A DNA stretch of 64,000 bases from Acholeplasma sp. OttesenSCG-928-E16 (GTDB taxonomy: Bacteria > Bacillota_I > Bacilli_A > Acholeplasmatales > Acholeplasmataceae). The stretch spans positions 1-64,000 of the forward strand of contig JAJDIT010000005.1 in NCBI GenBank assembly GCA_030266845.1, given 5' to 3'. The notes below the pieces were generated by a model. That model saw only the letters and a list, made by a program, of their open reading frames with translations. It had not been told where the DNA came from and did no database searches. Positions 8,818-17,843 of this stretch are shown one piece after another (position 1 is the first letter of the stretch; every line of letters begins with the position of its first letter). The position numbers were made by a program, and so were the translations under genes.

Positions 8818-11800
8818 ACAAGCCCTGTTCAATTTCATCGTTTTCATCAGGAAATTCATCCAAAATACCATAATTTTTCATTTTCTCTAAGATTGTTTTA
8901 TTGATTCTTGTTCTTTCTTGGATGTCTTTTATTGAGGTAAACTCTTTTTCGTTTCTTTTTTCTACAATATCAATAGCTACTGCATCACCAAGTCCATCTA
9001 AGGTTATAAATGGCATTCTTAACGCATCGCCTTCCATCTTGAATTCTAGTGCTTCTGATTTATGTAAGTCAATCGGTAGGAATTTAAAACCTCTTTTATT
9101 CATTTCTAATGCCACAGTTAATGTAACGATTAGTGATTCATCTTTAACTTTTTTATCATTTTTAGCTTTACTATTAATTATTTTTAGTTGATTTCTAACG
9201 GCATTAGTGCCAGCAACCATTGAATCGTAGTCAAATTGATCGACTCTTTTTGAGAAAAATCCGCTATAAAAAAGTAATGGTTTATATATCTTAAACCAAG
9301 CAATTCGCATCGCCATTAAGACATAGGCTACCGCATGAGCTTTAGGAAACATATATTTTATTTGTGAGGCAGACCAAATATACCATTCTGGAACTTTATG
9401 CTCCCGCATAATCGTTTCATAATCTAGCCATTTTGCCTTATTTTTTGAAGGGTTACCCTTTCTAACAAACTCCATTATTTCAAAAGCCATCTTTGACTCA
9501 ATTCCATATGCTTCTAATTGAATCATAATGTCATCTCGACAACCAATAATATCATCAAACGAAATGGTACCAAAATCAGGGTGTCCATTAACTAGCATTT
9601 GTGAATTTTTTAACCATACATCGGTTCCATGAGATAACCCTGAAATCTTGACAAGACCAGCAAATGAGTTGGGCTTTGTCTCATAAAGCATCTGTTTAGT
9701 AAACTGGGTTCCAAATTCTGGAACAGCGGAAGATGCAATGTTTAACTCAAAATCTTCTTTTTTGATACCTAAAACATCCATCCCAGAAAATAACCGATAA
9801 ACCCTACTATCGTCAACTGGAATATCTTGAGCCCTATTAAAAGAAAACTCTAAAGGGTTAGCATGAACATAGTCCATTAAAAACTTAATCATCGTTGGAT
9901 CATCATGACCTAAAATATCTAATTTTAATAGATTGTCTTCAAATGAATGATAGTCATAATGAGTAGTTTTCCATGTTGAGTCAATATCATCAGCCGGGTA
10001 TTGAACAGGGGTAACATCATAGATTGTGTGGTTCTTTGGAACAACAACAATACCACCTGGATGTTGCCCAGTAGACCGTTTTACACCTTGTATCTTGGTT
10101 GCTAATCGATTAATTTGGGCATTTCTTACAACCTGCATATTGTCTTCAAAAAAACCTTTAACATAACCGAATGCATTTTTTTCTTGAACGGTTTGAATTG
10201 TTCCAGCCCTAAAGGTGAAATCTTCTCCTAATAATTCTCTTACATAAGAATGTGCTTTTCCTTGATAATCACCAGAAAAGTTCAAATCAATATCTGGGAT
10301 TTTGTTGCCCTCTAATCCTAGGAATGTTTCAAAAGGAATATCATGGCCATCTTTTTTTAACTCAAAATTGCAAACTGGACAAACCTCATTTTTTAAATCA
10401 AAACCTGATTTAATGCCATTAAAATTACTGTAAAGGCTTCTTTCATGATCTGAAACAACATGAGTTAATTCTTCTTCTTTGGTTAGCTTAAATGCCGTAA
10501 ACTGACATTTAGGACATGTATAATGTGGACGAAGTGGGTTTACCTCTGTTATTTCAAGCATTGTAGCAACAAAGCTTGATCCAACAGACCCTCTTGACCC
10601 AACTAAGTAACCATCCTCAAGTGATCTTTTTACTAATAAATGAGACATATAGTAGATTGGAGCAAACTCATTTTTGATGATTGAGTTTAATTCCTTTTCA
10701 ATTCTTTCTTTAACGATAAAATGAGGGTTTTCTCCATATATCGAATGAACTTTTTTAGCAACTAATTGTTTTACTTCTTCTTTTATTGATGGGATTCCTA
10801 GTGTGTCTTTAAAGGCATCATCTAAAATAGAATATAAATCCTTTTTGAAGACTTGGATTTTTTCAATTTTATCAGCTATTATGTTAGTATTAGTTACAAC
10901 TATTTCTTTTGCTAATTCATTGCCTAAGAAACTCATTTCTTTGAGCATTTCTTCGGTTGTCAAAAAGTGTTGATCAGGCAATTCGGTCGCTCTTGCTAGT
11001 GGATGCAATCCACCACCTACTTGTTTTGCCCTAATGAATATTTCACGGTAAATTCGATCTTCTTTATTCATGTAATGGGTATCCCCAGTAGCAACGACTA
11101 TTTTTCCTTCTTGTTTAGCAAGTCTTATTATCTTATGGATTACACCTTCTATTATTTCTTTTCCGTTATCCCCTAGTCCTTCAAATAAATGACGATAACA
11201 GTTTGGATGTTGAACTTCAATATAATCATAATATTTTATCGCTTCAATTAATTCATCATCAGATTTATTCAAAGCCAACTCAAAAACATCGCCTTTATAA
11301 CAACCAGAACCAATTAAAAGACCCTCTTTATGTTTTTCAAAAACGCTTTTTAGAGTTCTCGCCCCTTTATAAAAATGAGTAGTTAATGCATCAGAAATAA
11401 TGCGATATAAATTATGTAATCCAGTTTCATTTTTGACTAATACATTTACGTGATATGGATAGATAAATTTATAAGCCTCATTTGGATCTATGGCTTTATT
11501 TATATCTAAATAGTTTTTTATTCCTTTTTGAGCCAAATCACTTTGGATGGAAATCCATATTTTGCTTGTTGTTAGGGCATCATCTTCCGCTCTATGATGA
11601 TGTTCTAATTTAATTTTAAAATATTTAGCCACTGTATCTAGTCTAAAATTTTTCATTTCACCTTGATAAAAATAACGAGCTAAATTAAGGGTATCTATTA
11701 CCTTGTTGTTTTTGTATTCCAATCCCAAAAGACGAGCATTTTCTTTGATGTGTCCAACATCAAAGGAAGCGTTATGGGCAACCAAAATAGAATCGCCAAT

Positions 11801-13270
11801 AAAATCTAAAAACTGTGGCATTATTTTATCTATTGTTGGGGCTCCTTCAACGTCTTCATTCGTAATACTCGTTAATGAAGTTGTTGTTTCTGATAGAGGA
11901 ACCATTGGATTAATGAAGGTTTGAAATTTATCGACTACTTCCATTCCTTCTAGTTTTAAGGCTCCTATTTCAATTATTTTGTCTCTAGTTGTTGAAAAAC
12001 CAGTTGTTTCAATATCAAAGACGATGTAAGTAGCATCTTTTAATAGAATATCTGTATCTGAGTCACTAGTTAGTTTAAAGGAAGCATCATCTAAAAAATC
12101 GAGTTCCACTCCAAATATCGGTTTGATGTCTTTCCCTTTTATTGCTTTATGGATATCTGGATAAGCATTTAGTGAATTATGATCTGTAAAAGCTATTGCT
12201 TTATGTCCCCATTTAATCGCTTGGTTAATATAATCACTTACATCAACAACCGCATCCATATTTGACATTTTGGTATGAGCGTGTAGTTCAACTCTTTTTT
12301 CTTTTGATTTATCTTCTCTTTCTAATCCTTTAGCAGAATCTAAAATAAAGAACTTATCAATCTCAATTACAACATCTCTAATAAATGTATCGAATTTAGC
12401 TTTTCCAGTAATTTGAACTAAAGTACCCTCTTTAATAGTGGATGCTAGCTCAATATCTTTTTCTCTGTTAATAAATCTCTTACAAATTATTGCATCTTCT
12501 TTATCTGCTACTGTTAATGTTAATAAGGTCGAATTGGTAAATTTTTTCATGTCGTGGCTGATTACTTCCCCTTCAATGATAAAATTTACATCCCCTTCTG
12601 TTGCCATGTATTGGTCTATTTGGTATTGGTCCATTGGAATTGTATTAATCTTAACAGCTTTTGGACTTGATTTTGTAGTAAATTTTGTTGGATTATTTTC
12701 CATTTTCAATTCTTTTTCTAGTATTTCTGCTTGTTTAGCAGCAACCTTATTAGTTTCTTTAATCTTTTCCTCTAAGGCTTTAGTTAGCGGAGTTAACTCC
12801 TCATCTATTTCTAATTCTACTTTCACTGCTAGTCCATATTTTGCTAGATAGGTTTCAATAACTTCTAAATCTTTCCTTAAAAAAGTGCTTTCTTTATCAA
12901 CTAGAATCTTAATATTCTCATCGTATTTTATTGTGTAATTCAAAAAAGCCTGACAACTTGGCTTGTTTTTACACACTTCGTTTAATACCGCTTGATATGT
13001 GTCTAAGATATGTTCATTTATATTTGAAAGATCTAAGTATCTAATTTTTGTATCGACTTTTTTTGTTAGTTTATCATCATGAAAATGTTTTTTTAAAGCT
13101 TCTAGATATGGGAATAGTTTTTTAGGAGACACTATTTTATCTAGTGTCAAATTAAAAACCCAACTATTTTGTTTGGGGTCTACTAGCACATAATCAAAAT
13201 GAACTGACTTTAAATCATTATCAAAAAACTCTAACGACTCATTAAACGCCTTAAATTTACAATCTATCAT
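8804..13270 (-). CDS. polC: DNA polymerase III alpha subunit, Gram-positive type PolC
   Basis: Main replicative polymerase, about 1488 residues. Domain order is that of PolC: N-terminal domain, OB fold (about 225-310), a PHP domain (starts VELHAHTKMSNMDAV) split by a DEDD 3'-5' exonuclease (YIVFDIETTGFSTTRDKIIEIG near 418, VAHNASFDVGH), then the polymerase core with GSRGSVGSSFVA, a four-cysteine zinc site (CPKC and CPVC) and the catalytic PDIDLNFSG. I begin at the ATG at 13270, preceded by AGGTGAT. The longer frame begins with a TTG and has no ribosome site. The PolC type rather than DnaE1 alone points to Firmicutes/Mollicutes. Confidence 0.97.
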   Translation of the reverse strand: MIDCKFKAFNESLEFFDNDLKSVHFDYVLVDPKQNSWVFNLTLDKIVSPKKLFPYLEALKKHFHDDKLTKKVDTKIRYLDLSNINEHILDTYQAVLNEVCKNKPSCQAFLNYTIKYDENIKILVDKESTFLRKDLEVIETYLAKYGLAVKVELEIDEELTPLTKALEEKIKETNKVAAKQAEILEKELKMENNPTKFTTKSSPKAVKINTIPMDQYQIDQYMATEGDVNFIIEGEVISHDMKKFTNSTLLTLTVADKEDAIICKRFINREKDIELASTIKEGTLVQITGKAKFDTFIRDVVIEIDKFFILDSAKGLEREDKSKEKRVELHAHTKMSNMDAVVDVSDYINQAIKWGHKAIAFTDHNSLNAYPDIHKAIKGKDIKPIFGVELDFLDDASFKLTSDSDTDILLKDATYIVFDIETTGFSTTRDKIIEIGALKLEGMEVVDKFQTFINPMVPLSETTTSLTSITNEDVEGAPTIDKIMPQFLDFIGDSILVAHNASFDVGHIKENARLLGLEYKNNKVIDTLNLARYFYQGEMKNFRLDTVAKYFKIKLEHHHRAEDDALTTSKIWISIQSDLAQKGIKNYLDINKAIDPNEAYKFIYPYHVNVLVKNETGLHNLYRIISDALTTHFYKGARTLKSVFEKHKEGLLIGSGCYKGDVFELALNKSDDELIEAIKYYDYIEVQHPNCYRHLFEGLGDNGKEIIEGVIHKIIRLAKQEGKIVVATGDTHYMNKEDRIYREIFIRAKQVGGGLHPLARATELPDQHFLTTEEMLKEMSFLGNELAKEIVVTNTNIIADKIEKIQVFKKDLYSILDDAFKDTLGIPSIKEEVKQLVAKKVHSIYGENPHFIVKERIEKELNSIIKNEFAPIYYMSHLLVKRSLEDGYLVGSRGSVGSSFVATMLEITEVNPLRPHYTCPKCQFTAFKLTKEEELTHVVSDHERSLYSNFNGIKSGFDLKNEVCPVCNFELKKDGHDIPFETFLGLEGNKIPDIDLNFSGDYQGKAHSYVRELLGEDFTFRAGTIQTVQEKNAFGYVKGFFEDNMQVVRNAQINRLATKIQGVKRSTGQHPGGIVVVPKNHTIYDVTPVQYPADDIDSTWKTTHYDYHSFEDNLLKLDILGHDDPTMIKFLMDYVHANPLEFSFNRAQDIPVDDSRVYRLFSGMDVLGIKKEDFELNIASSAVPEFGTQFTKQMLYETKPNSFAGLVKISGLSHGTDVWLKNSQMLVNGHPDFGTISFDDIIGCRDDIMIQLEAYGIESKMAFEIMEFVRKGNPSKNKAKWLDYETIMREHKVPEWYIWSASQIKYMFPKAHAVAYVLMAMRIAWFKIYKPLLFYSGFFSKRVDQFDYDSMVAGTNAVRNQLKIINSKAKNDKKVKDESLIVTLTVALEMNKRGFKFLPIDLHKSEALEFKMEGDALRMPFITLDGLGDAVAIDIVEKRNEKEFTSIKDIQERTRINKTILEKMKNYGILDEFPDENDEIEQGLFALD

Positions 13271-13292
13271 CCTTATCACCTGTATCAATTAT

Positions 13293-13311
13293 TATAGCAT
13301 AAAATGCTATA
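13293..13311. promoter_or_regulatory. divergent promoters overlapping in a palindrome (polC / ytqA-like)
   Basis: Arms TATAGCAT and ATGCTATA around AAA form a 19-nt palindrome between divergent genes. Each arm ends in an extended -10 element: TGCTATATT on the plus strand (13305-13313) and TGCTATAAT on the minus strand (-10 box 13296-13291). The symmetry can therefore be explained as two back-to-back extended -10 promoters that share DNA and should compete for polymerase. Confidence 0.5.
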
Positions 13312-13373
13312 TTATTAAGCATTTAATTTATTATTTTTAAAACTTAGTGTGCTACAATAAAATTGGTGAAACT

Positions 13374-14315
13374 ATGAAATTAATGAATCATGAAAAACAT
13401 TATAATACTTTAAACAATTACTATAAAAATAAATTTAACTGCAAGGTTTTTAAGATAAGCCTTAATGGCAATTTTACATGCCCAAATCGTGATGGCAGAT
13501 GTGGGATTGGTGGTTGTAGTTTTTGTACACCCCTTGGCAGTGGTGATTTTGCTGGATCTAAAAACGATGATATAAAAGATCAATTTGAATCCCAAAAAAA
13601 TATGATGCAAAAAAAATGGAAGAACGGCAAATATATCGTTTATTTTCAAGCTAATACTAATACATATGGCAAGCTTTCTTATATAAAAAGTCTTTTTGAA
13701 AAAGCAATCACTTTAGATAAAGATATCGTAATGATCAGTATAGCTACCCGCCCTGACTGTATTAATGAAGAAATCATTGATTATCTTTTTGATTTAAATA
13801 AAAGAATGCCTGTTCAAATCGAATTAGGTTTACAAACCATCCATCAAGAGACAGCAAATTATTTTAATCGCGGTTATGAGTTAGAAGTTTTTGAGGAAGC
13901 GATTAGACTAATAAGGGCAAAGGGAATTGAAGTTGTTGTTCATATTATTAATGGCCTTCCTTTTGAAACAAAAAAAATGATGATAGAAACTGTTGACTAT
14001 TTAAGTAATATGGATATTCAAGGGATAAAAATCCATATGTTACATCTTATGAAAAATACCAAGATGGGCAATGACTATTTAAATAATCCTTTTCATATCT
14101 TAAGCTTAGAAGAGTATGTTGATATTGTTGTAGATCAAATATTGCATCTAAGAAAAGATATAATCATCCACCGGTTAACCGGAGATGCCATAAAAGAGGA
14201 ACTGATAGAACCTAAATGGTCTTTAAAAAAGTTTGTAACTACAAACGAAATAGATAAAAAATTAAGAAAGCTTAATTTATTCCAAGGAGATTACTATGAG
14301 GCACATCATAACTGA
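13374..14315 (+). CDS. radical SAM protein of the YtqA/TIGR01212 family
   Basis: 313-residue radical SAM enzyme with the motif CPNRDGRCGIGGCSFC (three cluster cysteines in the long-spaced form typical of TIGR01212), followed by a TIM-barrel with QANTNTYG and ELGLQTIHQETANYFNRGY. In Bacillus subtilis ytqA is paired with ytqB (mnmM) just as here, and the pair has been linked to the last steps of mnm5s2U34 formation in tRNA. The YtqA step rests on my memory of recent work and should be treated as likely, not certain. I start at the ATG at 13374, since the longer frame opens with a GTG that overlaps a -10-like TACAAT. The 3' end overlaps mnmM by 20 nt. Confidence 0.88.
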   Translation: MKLMNHEKHYNTLNNYYKNKFNCKVFKISLNGNFTCPNRDGRCGIGGCSFCTPLGSGDFAGSKNDDIKDQFESQKNMMQKKWKNGKYIVYFQANTNTYGKLSYIKSLFEKAITLDKDIVMISIATRPDCINEEIIDYLFDLNKRMPVQIELGLQTIHQETANYFNRGYELEVFEEAIRLIRAKGIEVVVHIINGLPFETKKMMIETVDYLSNMDIQGIKIHMLHLMKNTKMGNDYLNNPFHILSLEEYVDIVVDQILHLRKDIIIHRLTGDAIKEELIEPKWSLKKFVTTNEIDKKLRKLNLFQGDYYEAHHN

Positions 14316-14832
14316 TGCTTATCACGCACTAATTAATAAGTATATTACTGATAAAGATATAATAGTTGATGCCACTTGTGGCAACGGCAATGATACTTAT
14401 TTTTTGGCAAGTATATCTAAATGGGTGTATTCTTTTGATATTCAGGAAAATGCCTTAACAAACGCAAAATTGTTATGTCAAAGCTTTGATAATATTACAT
14501 ATATTTTGGATTCCCATGAGAATATATTTAAATACCTTGATAAAGCAAAAGGATATTGTTTTAATCTAGGGTATTTGCCAAATGGAAATAAGGATATAAC
14601 CACTAAAGAAAAGAGTACAATCATAGCTTTAAAAAGGATAATTAATAAATTAGAAGTTGGTGATTTTATTATCATCACTTTTTATTCACACGAAGAAGGA
14701 AAAAAAGAGGCCTCTGCAGTATTAGACCTCTTAAAAAATCTTGATTTAAGAAACTATGATATCTTAAAGACTTCTTTGGAATTTAAGAAAAACACGCCTC
14801 CGTTTTTTTACTTTATTTTAAAAACTAATTAG
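14296..14832 (+). CDS. mnmM: tRNA 5-(aminomethyl)-2-thiouridine methyltransferase MnmM (YtqB)
   Basis: 178-residue class I methyltransferase of the PF06962 family. SAM motif [14 protein letters not shown] is at about residues 21-34, with the family hallmark [12 protein letters not shown] at about 91-102. Bacillus YtqB (MnmM) methylates nm5(s2)U34 of tRNAs to mnm5(s2)U. Translation starts within the end of the radical SAM gene with AAGGAGA before the ATG, so the two are coupled. It converges on leuS and the two genes overlap by 8 nt at their 3' ends, with no room for a dedicated terminator. Confidence 0.9.
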   Translation: MRHIITDAYHALINKYITDKDIIVDATCGNGNDTYFLASISKWVYSFDIQENALTNAKLLCQSFDNITYILDSHENIFKYLDKAKGYCFNLGYLPNGNKDITTKEKSTIIALKRIINKLEVGDFIIITFYSHEEGKKEASAVLDLLKNLDLRNYDILKTSLEFKKNTPPFFYFILKTN

Positions 14833-17230
14833 CAACAATATTAACTAGTTTCCCTGGAACATAAATAATCTTTCTAATTACTAATCCTTCTAGATGCTTA
14901 ATAATATTATCTAACTTTAAAGCCAAGTCTTCGACCTCTTCTTTTTTGGAATCTATTGATACTTCAATCTTACCTCTTAATTTTCCATTTACTTGAACGA
15001 CTACTTCGACAAGATCCACTTTTAAGTATTTTTCATCGTATTCTGGAAAAGAAGAATAAACTAATTCTTCATTGAACTTTAAAACTTCCTTGTTTAGTTC
15101 CTCAGTAATATGAGGACATATTGGGTTTAATAATTGTAAAAACCCTCTTGCTTGATTTTTACCGATTTTTTTGACTTTATAGACTTCATTAGTAAAAATC
15201 ATCATCTGACTAATTGCTGTATTAAAAGATAACTTATCATAATCCTCAGTTACTTTTTTTACTGTTTGATGATAAATAAAATCTAAGCTTTTTTCGTGTT
15301 CAGTTATTTCAAAATTAAACATTCTAAAAACTCGATCTAAAAATCTCTTTGCTCCATCAAGTGATTCTGTTGACCATGGTTTTTCGGTTTCAATTGGTCC
15401 CATGAACATTTCATATAATCTAAGTGCATCTGCTCCGTGAGAAGAAAATATCTCATCGGGGGTAATTACATTACCTTTTGATTTGCTCATCTTAGAATGA
15501 TCATCACCAAGGATCATTCCTTGATTGATTAGTTTGTCAAAAGGTTCTTTTGTTGAGACGATACCTAAGTCATATAAGAATTTATGCCAAAAGCGAACAT
15601 AAAGTAGGTGCCCTACCGCATGTTCAGCACCACCGATGTAAAGATCGACCGGTAACCATTTATCTAGTTCTATTTTTGCATCAGGTGAATCAAGAGGAAT
15701 ATATCCAAATTGATCTTTTAAGATATAGGCAATATAATACCAAGAACTTCCTGCAAGCTGAGGCATTGTATTAGTATCTCTTTTTCCTTTAATCCCTTTA
15801 TAGGTAACATTAAGCCAATCAATCGCGTTAGCAAGTGGCGATTCACCTGTTCCGCTTGGTCTTATATTTTTCATAATTGGAAGTTCTAACGGTAAGTCTT
15901 CATCATCCATTAAATGGATATTATTGTTTTCATCAAATATTACCGGAAAAGGTTCTCCCCAATAACGCTGTCTTGAAAAAACCCAATCTCTTAATTTATA
16001 ATTATTTTTTTTATAGCCAATATTTCTTTTTTCTAGGTCTTTTATAATTATATCTTTTGCCTCTTCATTATAAAGACCATCTATTATTCCACTATTAAAA
16101 TGAATTCCATCTTCTACATAAGCTTTTTCTGATTCGCCTTCAATAACCTTAATAATATCAAGCCCGTGTGTTACCGCAAACTCATAATCTCTTTCATCAT
16201 GGGCTGGGACAGCCATAACTGCTCCAGTGCCATAATGTGGTAACACATAGTCAGCAATCCAAATTGGCATTTTGTCATTAGTGAATGGATTTATAGCGAA
16301 AGCTCCGGTAAAAACACCTGTTTTTGATTTATCCATTTGGCGGTCAAGATCATTTTTTTGTTTAGTTTTTTCAATATATTCTATTATTGAGTTTAACTCA
16401 TCCTCTGAGGTAATGCTTAACACTAATGGGTGTTCCGGTGCTAAAACACAATAAGTAGCTCCATATATTGTATCTGGTCTTGTAGTAAAAACACTGAATT
16501 TTTCATTCAAATCTAAAACTTCAAACTCAATGATTGCCCCAGCTGATTTACCGATCCAGTTTCTTTGAATCTCTTTAATATTTTCAGGAAGATTTGTTAA
16601 TTCTAAATCTTCTAATAAGCGATCCGCATACTGAGTGATCTTTAAAACCCATTGTTTCATCTTTTTCTTGACAACCGGATGTTCTCCTCTTTCAGATACC
16701 ATAACACCATCTTTAATTTGGATTTCATCGTTTGCCAAAACAGTGCCTAATTCTTCGCACCAATTAACCTCGATATCTTTTAACTCTGCTAGATTGTGTT
16801 GATAAAGTTTTTTAAAAATCCACTGTGTCCATTTAAAAAAGTCAGGATCAGCGGTAGAAAACTCCCTATCCCAATCAATTCCCATACCTGCTTCAATGAT
16901 TTGTCTTTTAAAATTATCAATGTTTTTATAAGTGAAATTTCTTGGATCATTACCGGTACTAATCGCATATTGTTCTGCCGGCAACCCAAAAGCATCATAC
17001 CCAAAAGGATGTAATACATTGTATCCTTGCATCCTTTTATATCTAGAAATAATATCGGTTGCCGTATACCCTTCGATGTGTCCTACGTGTAATCCGTGTG
17101 CACTAGGATATGGAAACATGTCTAAACAATAAAACCTTTTAGTATTATTATCTTTTAAAGTCTTAAACATTTTCGTGTCTAACCAATGTTTTTGCCACTT
17201 CTTTTCAATTTTTTGAAAATCATAATGCAT
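14825..17230 (-). CDS. leuS: leucine-tRNA ligase
   Basis: Class Ia aminoacyl-tRNA synthetase, about 801 residues, bacterial length. The HIGH motif appears within [14 protein letters not shown] near residue 42, the CP1 editing domain in the middle ([21 protein letters not shown]), and the KMSKSKGNV signature near residue 570. The C-terminal anticodon and tail domains are intact. I take the ATG at 17230, which follows AGGTGAT. The frame also opens at a TTG at 17245 without support. No T-box precedes it, unlike pheST. Confidence 0.97.
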   Translation of the reverse strand: MHYDFQKIEKKWQKHWLDTKMFKTLKDNNTKRFYCLDMFPYPSAHGLHVGHIEGYTATDIISRYKRMQGYNVLHPFGYDAFGLPAEQYAISTGNDPRNFTYKNIDNFKRQIIEAGMGIDWDREFSTADPDFFKWTQWIFKKLYQHNLAELKDIEVNWCEELGTVLANDEIQIKDGVMVSERGEHPVVKKKMKQWVLKITQYADRLLEDLELTNLPENIKEIQRNWIGKSAGAIIEFEVLDLNEKFSVFTTRPDTIYGATYCVLAPEHPLVLSITSEDELNSIIEYIEKTKQKNDLDRQMDKSKTGVFTGAFAINPFTNDKMPIWIADYVLPHYGTGAVMAVPAHDERDYEFAVTHGLDIIKVIEGESEKAYVEDGIHFNSGIIDGLYNEEAKDIIIKDLEKRNIGYKKNNYKLRDWVFSRQRYWGEPFPVIFDENNNIHLMDDEDLPLELPIMKNIRPSGTGESPLANAIDWLNVTYKGIKGKRDTNTMPQLAGSSWYYIAYILKDQFGYIPLDSPDAKIELDKWLPVDLYIGGAEHAVGHLLYVRFWHKFLYDLGIVSTKEPFDKLINQGMILGDDHSKMSKSKGNVITPDEIFSSHGADALRLYEMFMGPIETEKPWSTESLDGAKRFLDRVFRMFNFEITEHEKSLDFIYHQTVKKVTEDYDKLSFNTAISQMMIFTNEVYKVKKIGKNQARGFLQLLNPICPHITEELNKEVLKFNEELVYSSFPEYDEKYLKVDLVEVVVQVNGKLRGKIEVSIDSKKEEVEDLALKLDNIIKHLEGLVIRKIIYVPGKLVNIVAN

Positions 17231-17275
17231 ATATATCACCTGCAATTTCTTTCTAATTAATTATAACATATTAGC

Positions 17276-17680
17276 TTATCTAATGAATATAAAAGATAAA
17301 AAGAGGATCGCAGAAAAAACCGTAAAATAGATTGAACTAGCTATTCCAATAATACTAGTAACCATTGTCCCGATCGCCTTTTTATTTGTTGTTTTTCTTA
17401 ATTGTCTAGCTTTGCTTAATCCAACTTCTGCTAAGATAATTCCTGCTACGGAAATCAAAAAAAACGGGAACCTTCCAATCAATTGAAAAATAAGACCAAA
17501 AGGCCCTAAAATTATGCCAACTATTCCAAAAGCTAGTCCAGGCTGATTATTGGTGGTATCATAAGAATTTGGCGTTTCATTATTTATAATTTCAGATTTA
17601 TTATTGATGCTACTACCGCAGTAAGAACAAAACTTGTCGTTTTCATATACTTGGCTACCGCACTGTTCACAATACCTCAT
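17276..17680 (-). CDS. zinc-ribbon membrane protein (DUF4190-like)
   Basis: 134 residues. The N-terminus is a zinc ribbon with two CxxC pairs (YCEQCGSQV and FCSYCGSS), then a short polar linker. Hydrophobic segments at about 48-68, 70-86 and 105-132 follow, with a basic loop (SKARQLRKTTNKKAIG) between the last two. The layout and the FGIVGIILGPFGLI segment resemble small zinc-ribbon/DUF4190 proteins common in Firmicutes, whose function is unknown. The ribosome site AAGGAGG is clear. An 18-bp palindrome lies just upstream. Confidence 0.75.
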   Translation of the reverse strand: MRYCEQCGSQVYENDKFCSYCGSSINNKSEIINNETPNSYDTTNNQPGLAFGIVGIILGPFGLIFQLIGRFPFFLISVAGIILAEVGLSKARQLRKTTNKKAIGTMVTSIIGIASSIYFTVFSAILFLSFIFIR

Positions 17681-17691
17681 TTTGCCTCCTT

Positions 17692-17709
17692 ATACATTAA
17701 TTAATGTAT
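17692..17709 (-). promoter_or_regulatory. 18-bp palindrome upstream of the zinc-ribbon gene
   Basis: Perfect inverted repeat, ATACATTAA joined to TTAATGTAT, ending a few bases before the Shine-Dalgarno of the zinc-ribbon gene. It could be an operator at the transcription start. AT-only palindromes arise easily by chance in this genome. Confidence 0.25.
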
Positions 17710-17774
17710 CACATATATTTAACCATATTTTGGAGTATTTATCCATCATCTATTAATTTTTATTACATCCCCAT

Positions 17775-17810
17775 AAAAAAAAGAAAAAGCATCAGCAAGC
17801 TGGTGCTTTT
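17775..17810 (-). terminator. rho-independent terminator after the MacB-type ABC gene
   Basis: On the minus strand AAAAGCACCAG, a CTTG loop and CTGATGCTTTT form an 11-bp stem followed by a long T-rich run. The upper part of the hairpin belongs to the 56-bp sequence that is repeated at 21061. Confidence 0.8.
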
Positions 17811-17843
17811 CTAATTAATAAGTAATTACCAATACTAAAGATT
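17788..17843. repeat. 56-bp perfect direct repeat, copy 1
   Basis: Identical over 56 bases to 21061-21116 in the same orientation. This copy covers most of a terminator hairpin and the last codons and stop of the MacB-type ABC gene. The full terminator with its T run is present only at this copy. Confidence 0.95.

Noticed and set aside
12438-12851. 137-codon plus-strand frame inside polC
   Set aside because: Antisense shadow of the conserved polC frame. No signal of its own.
17246-17275. T-box before leuS
   Set aside because: No GGTGGTACCGCG element and no space for a leader in front of leuS.
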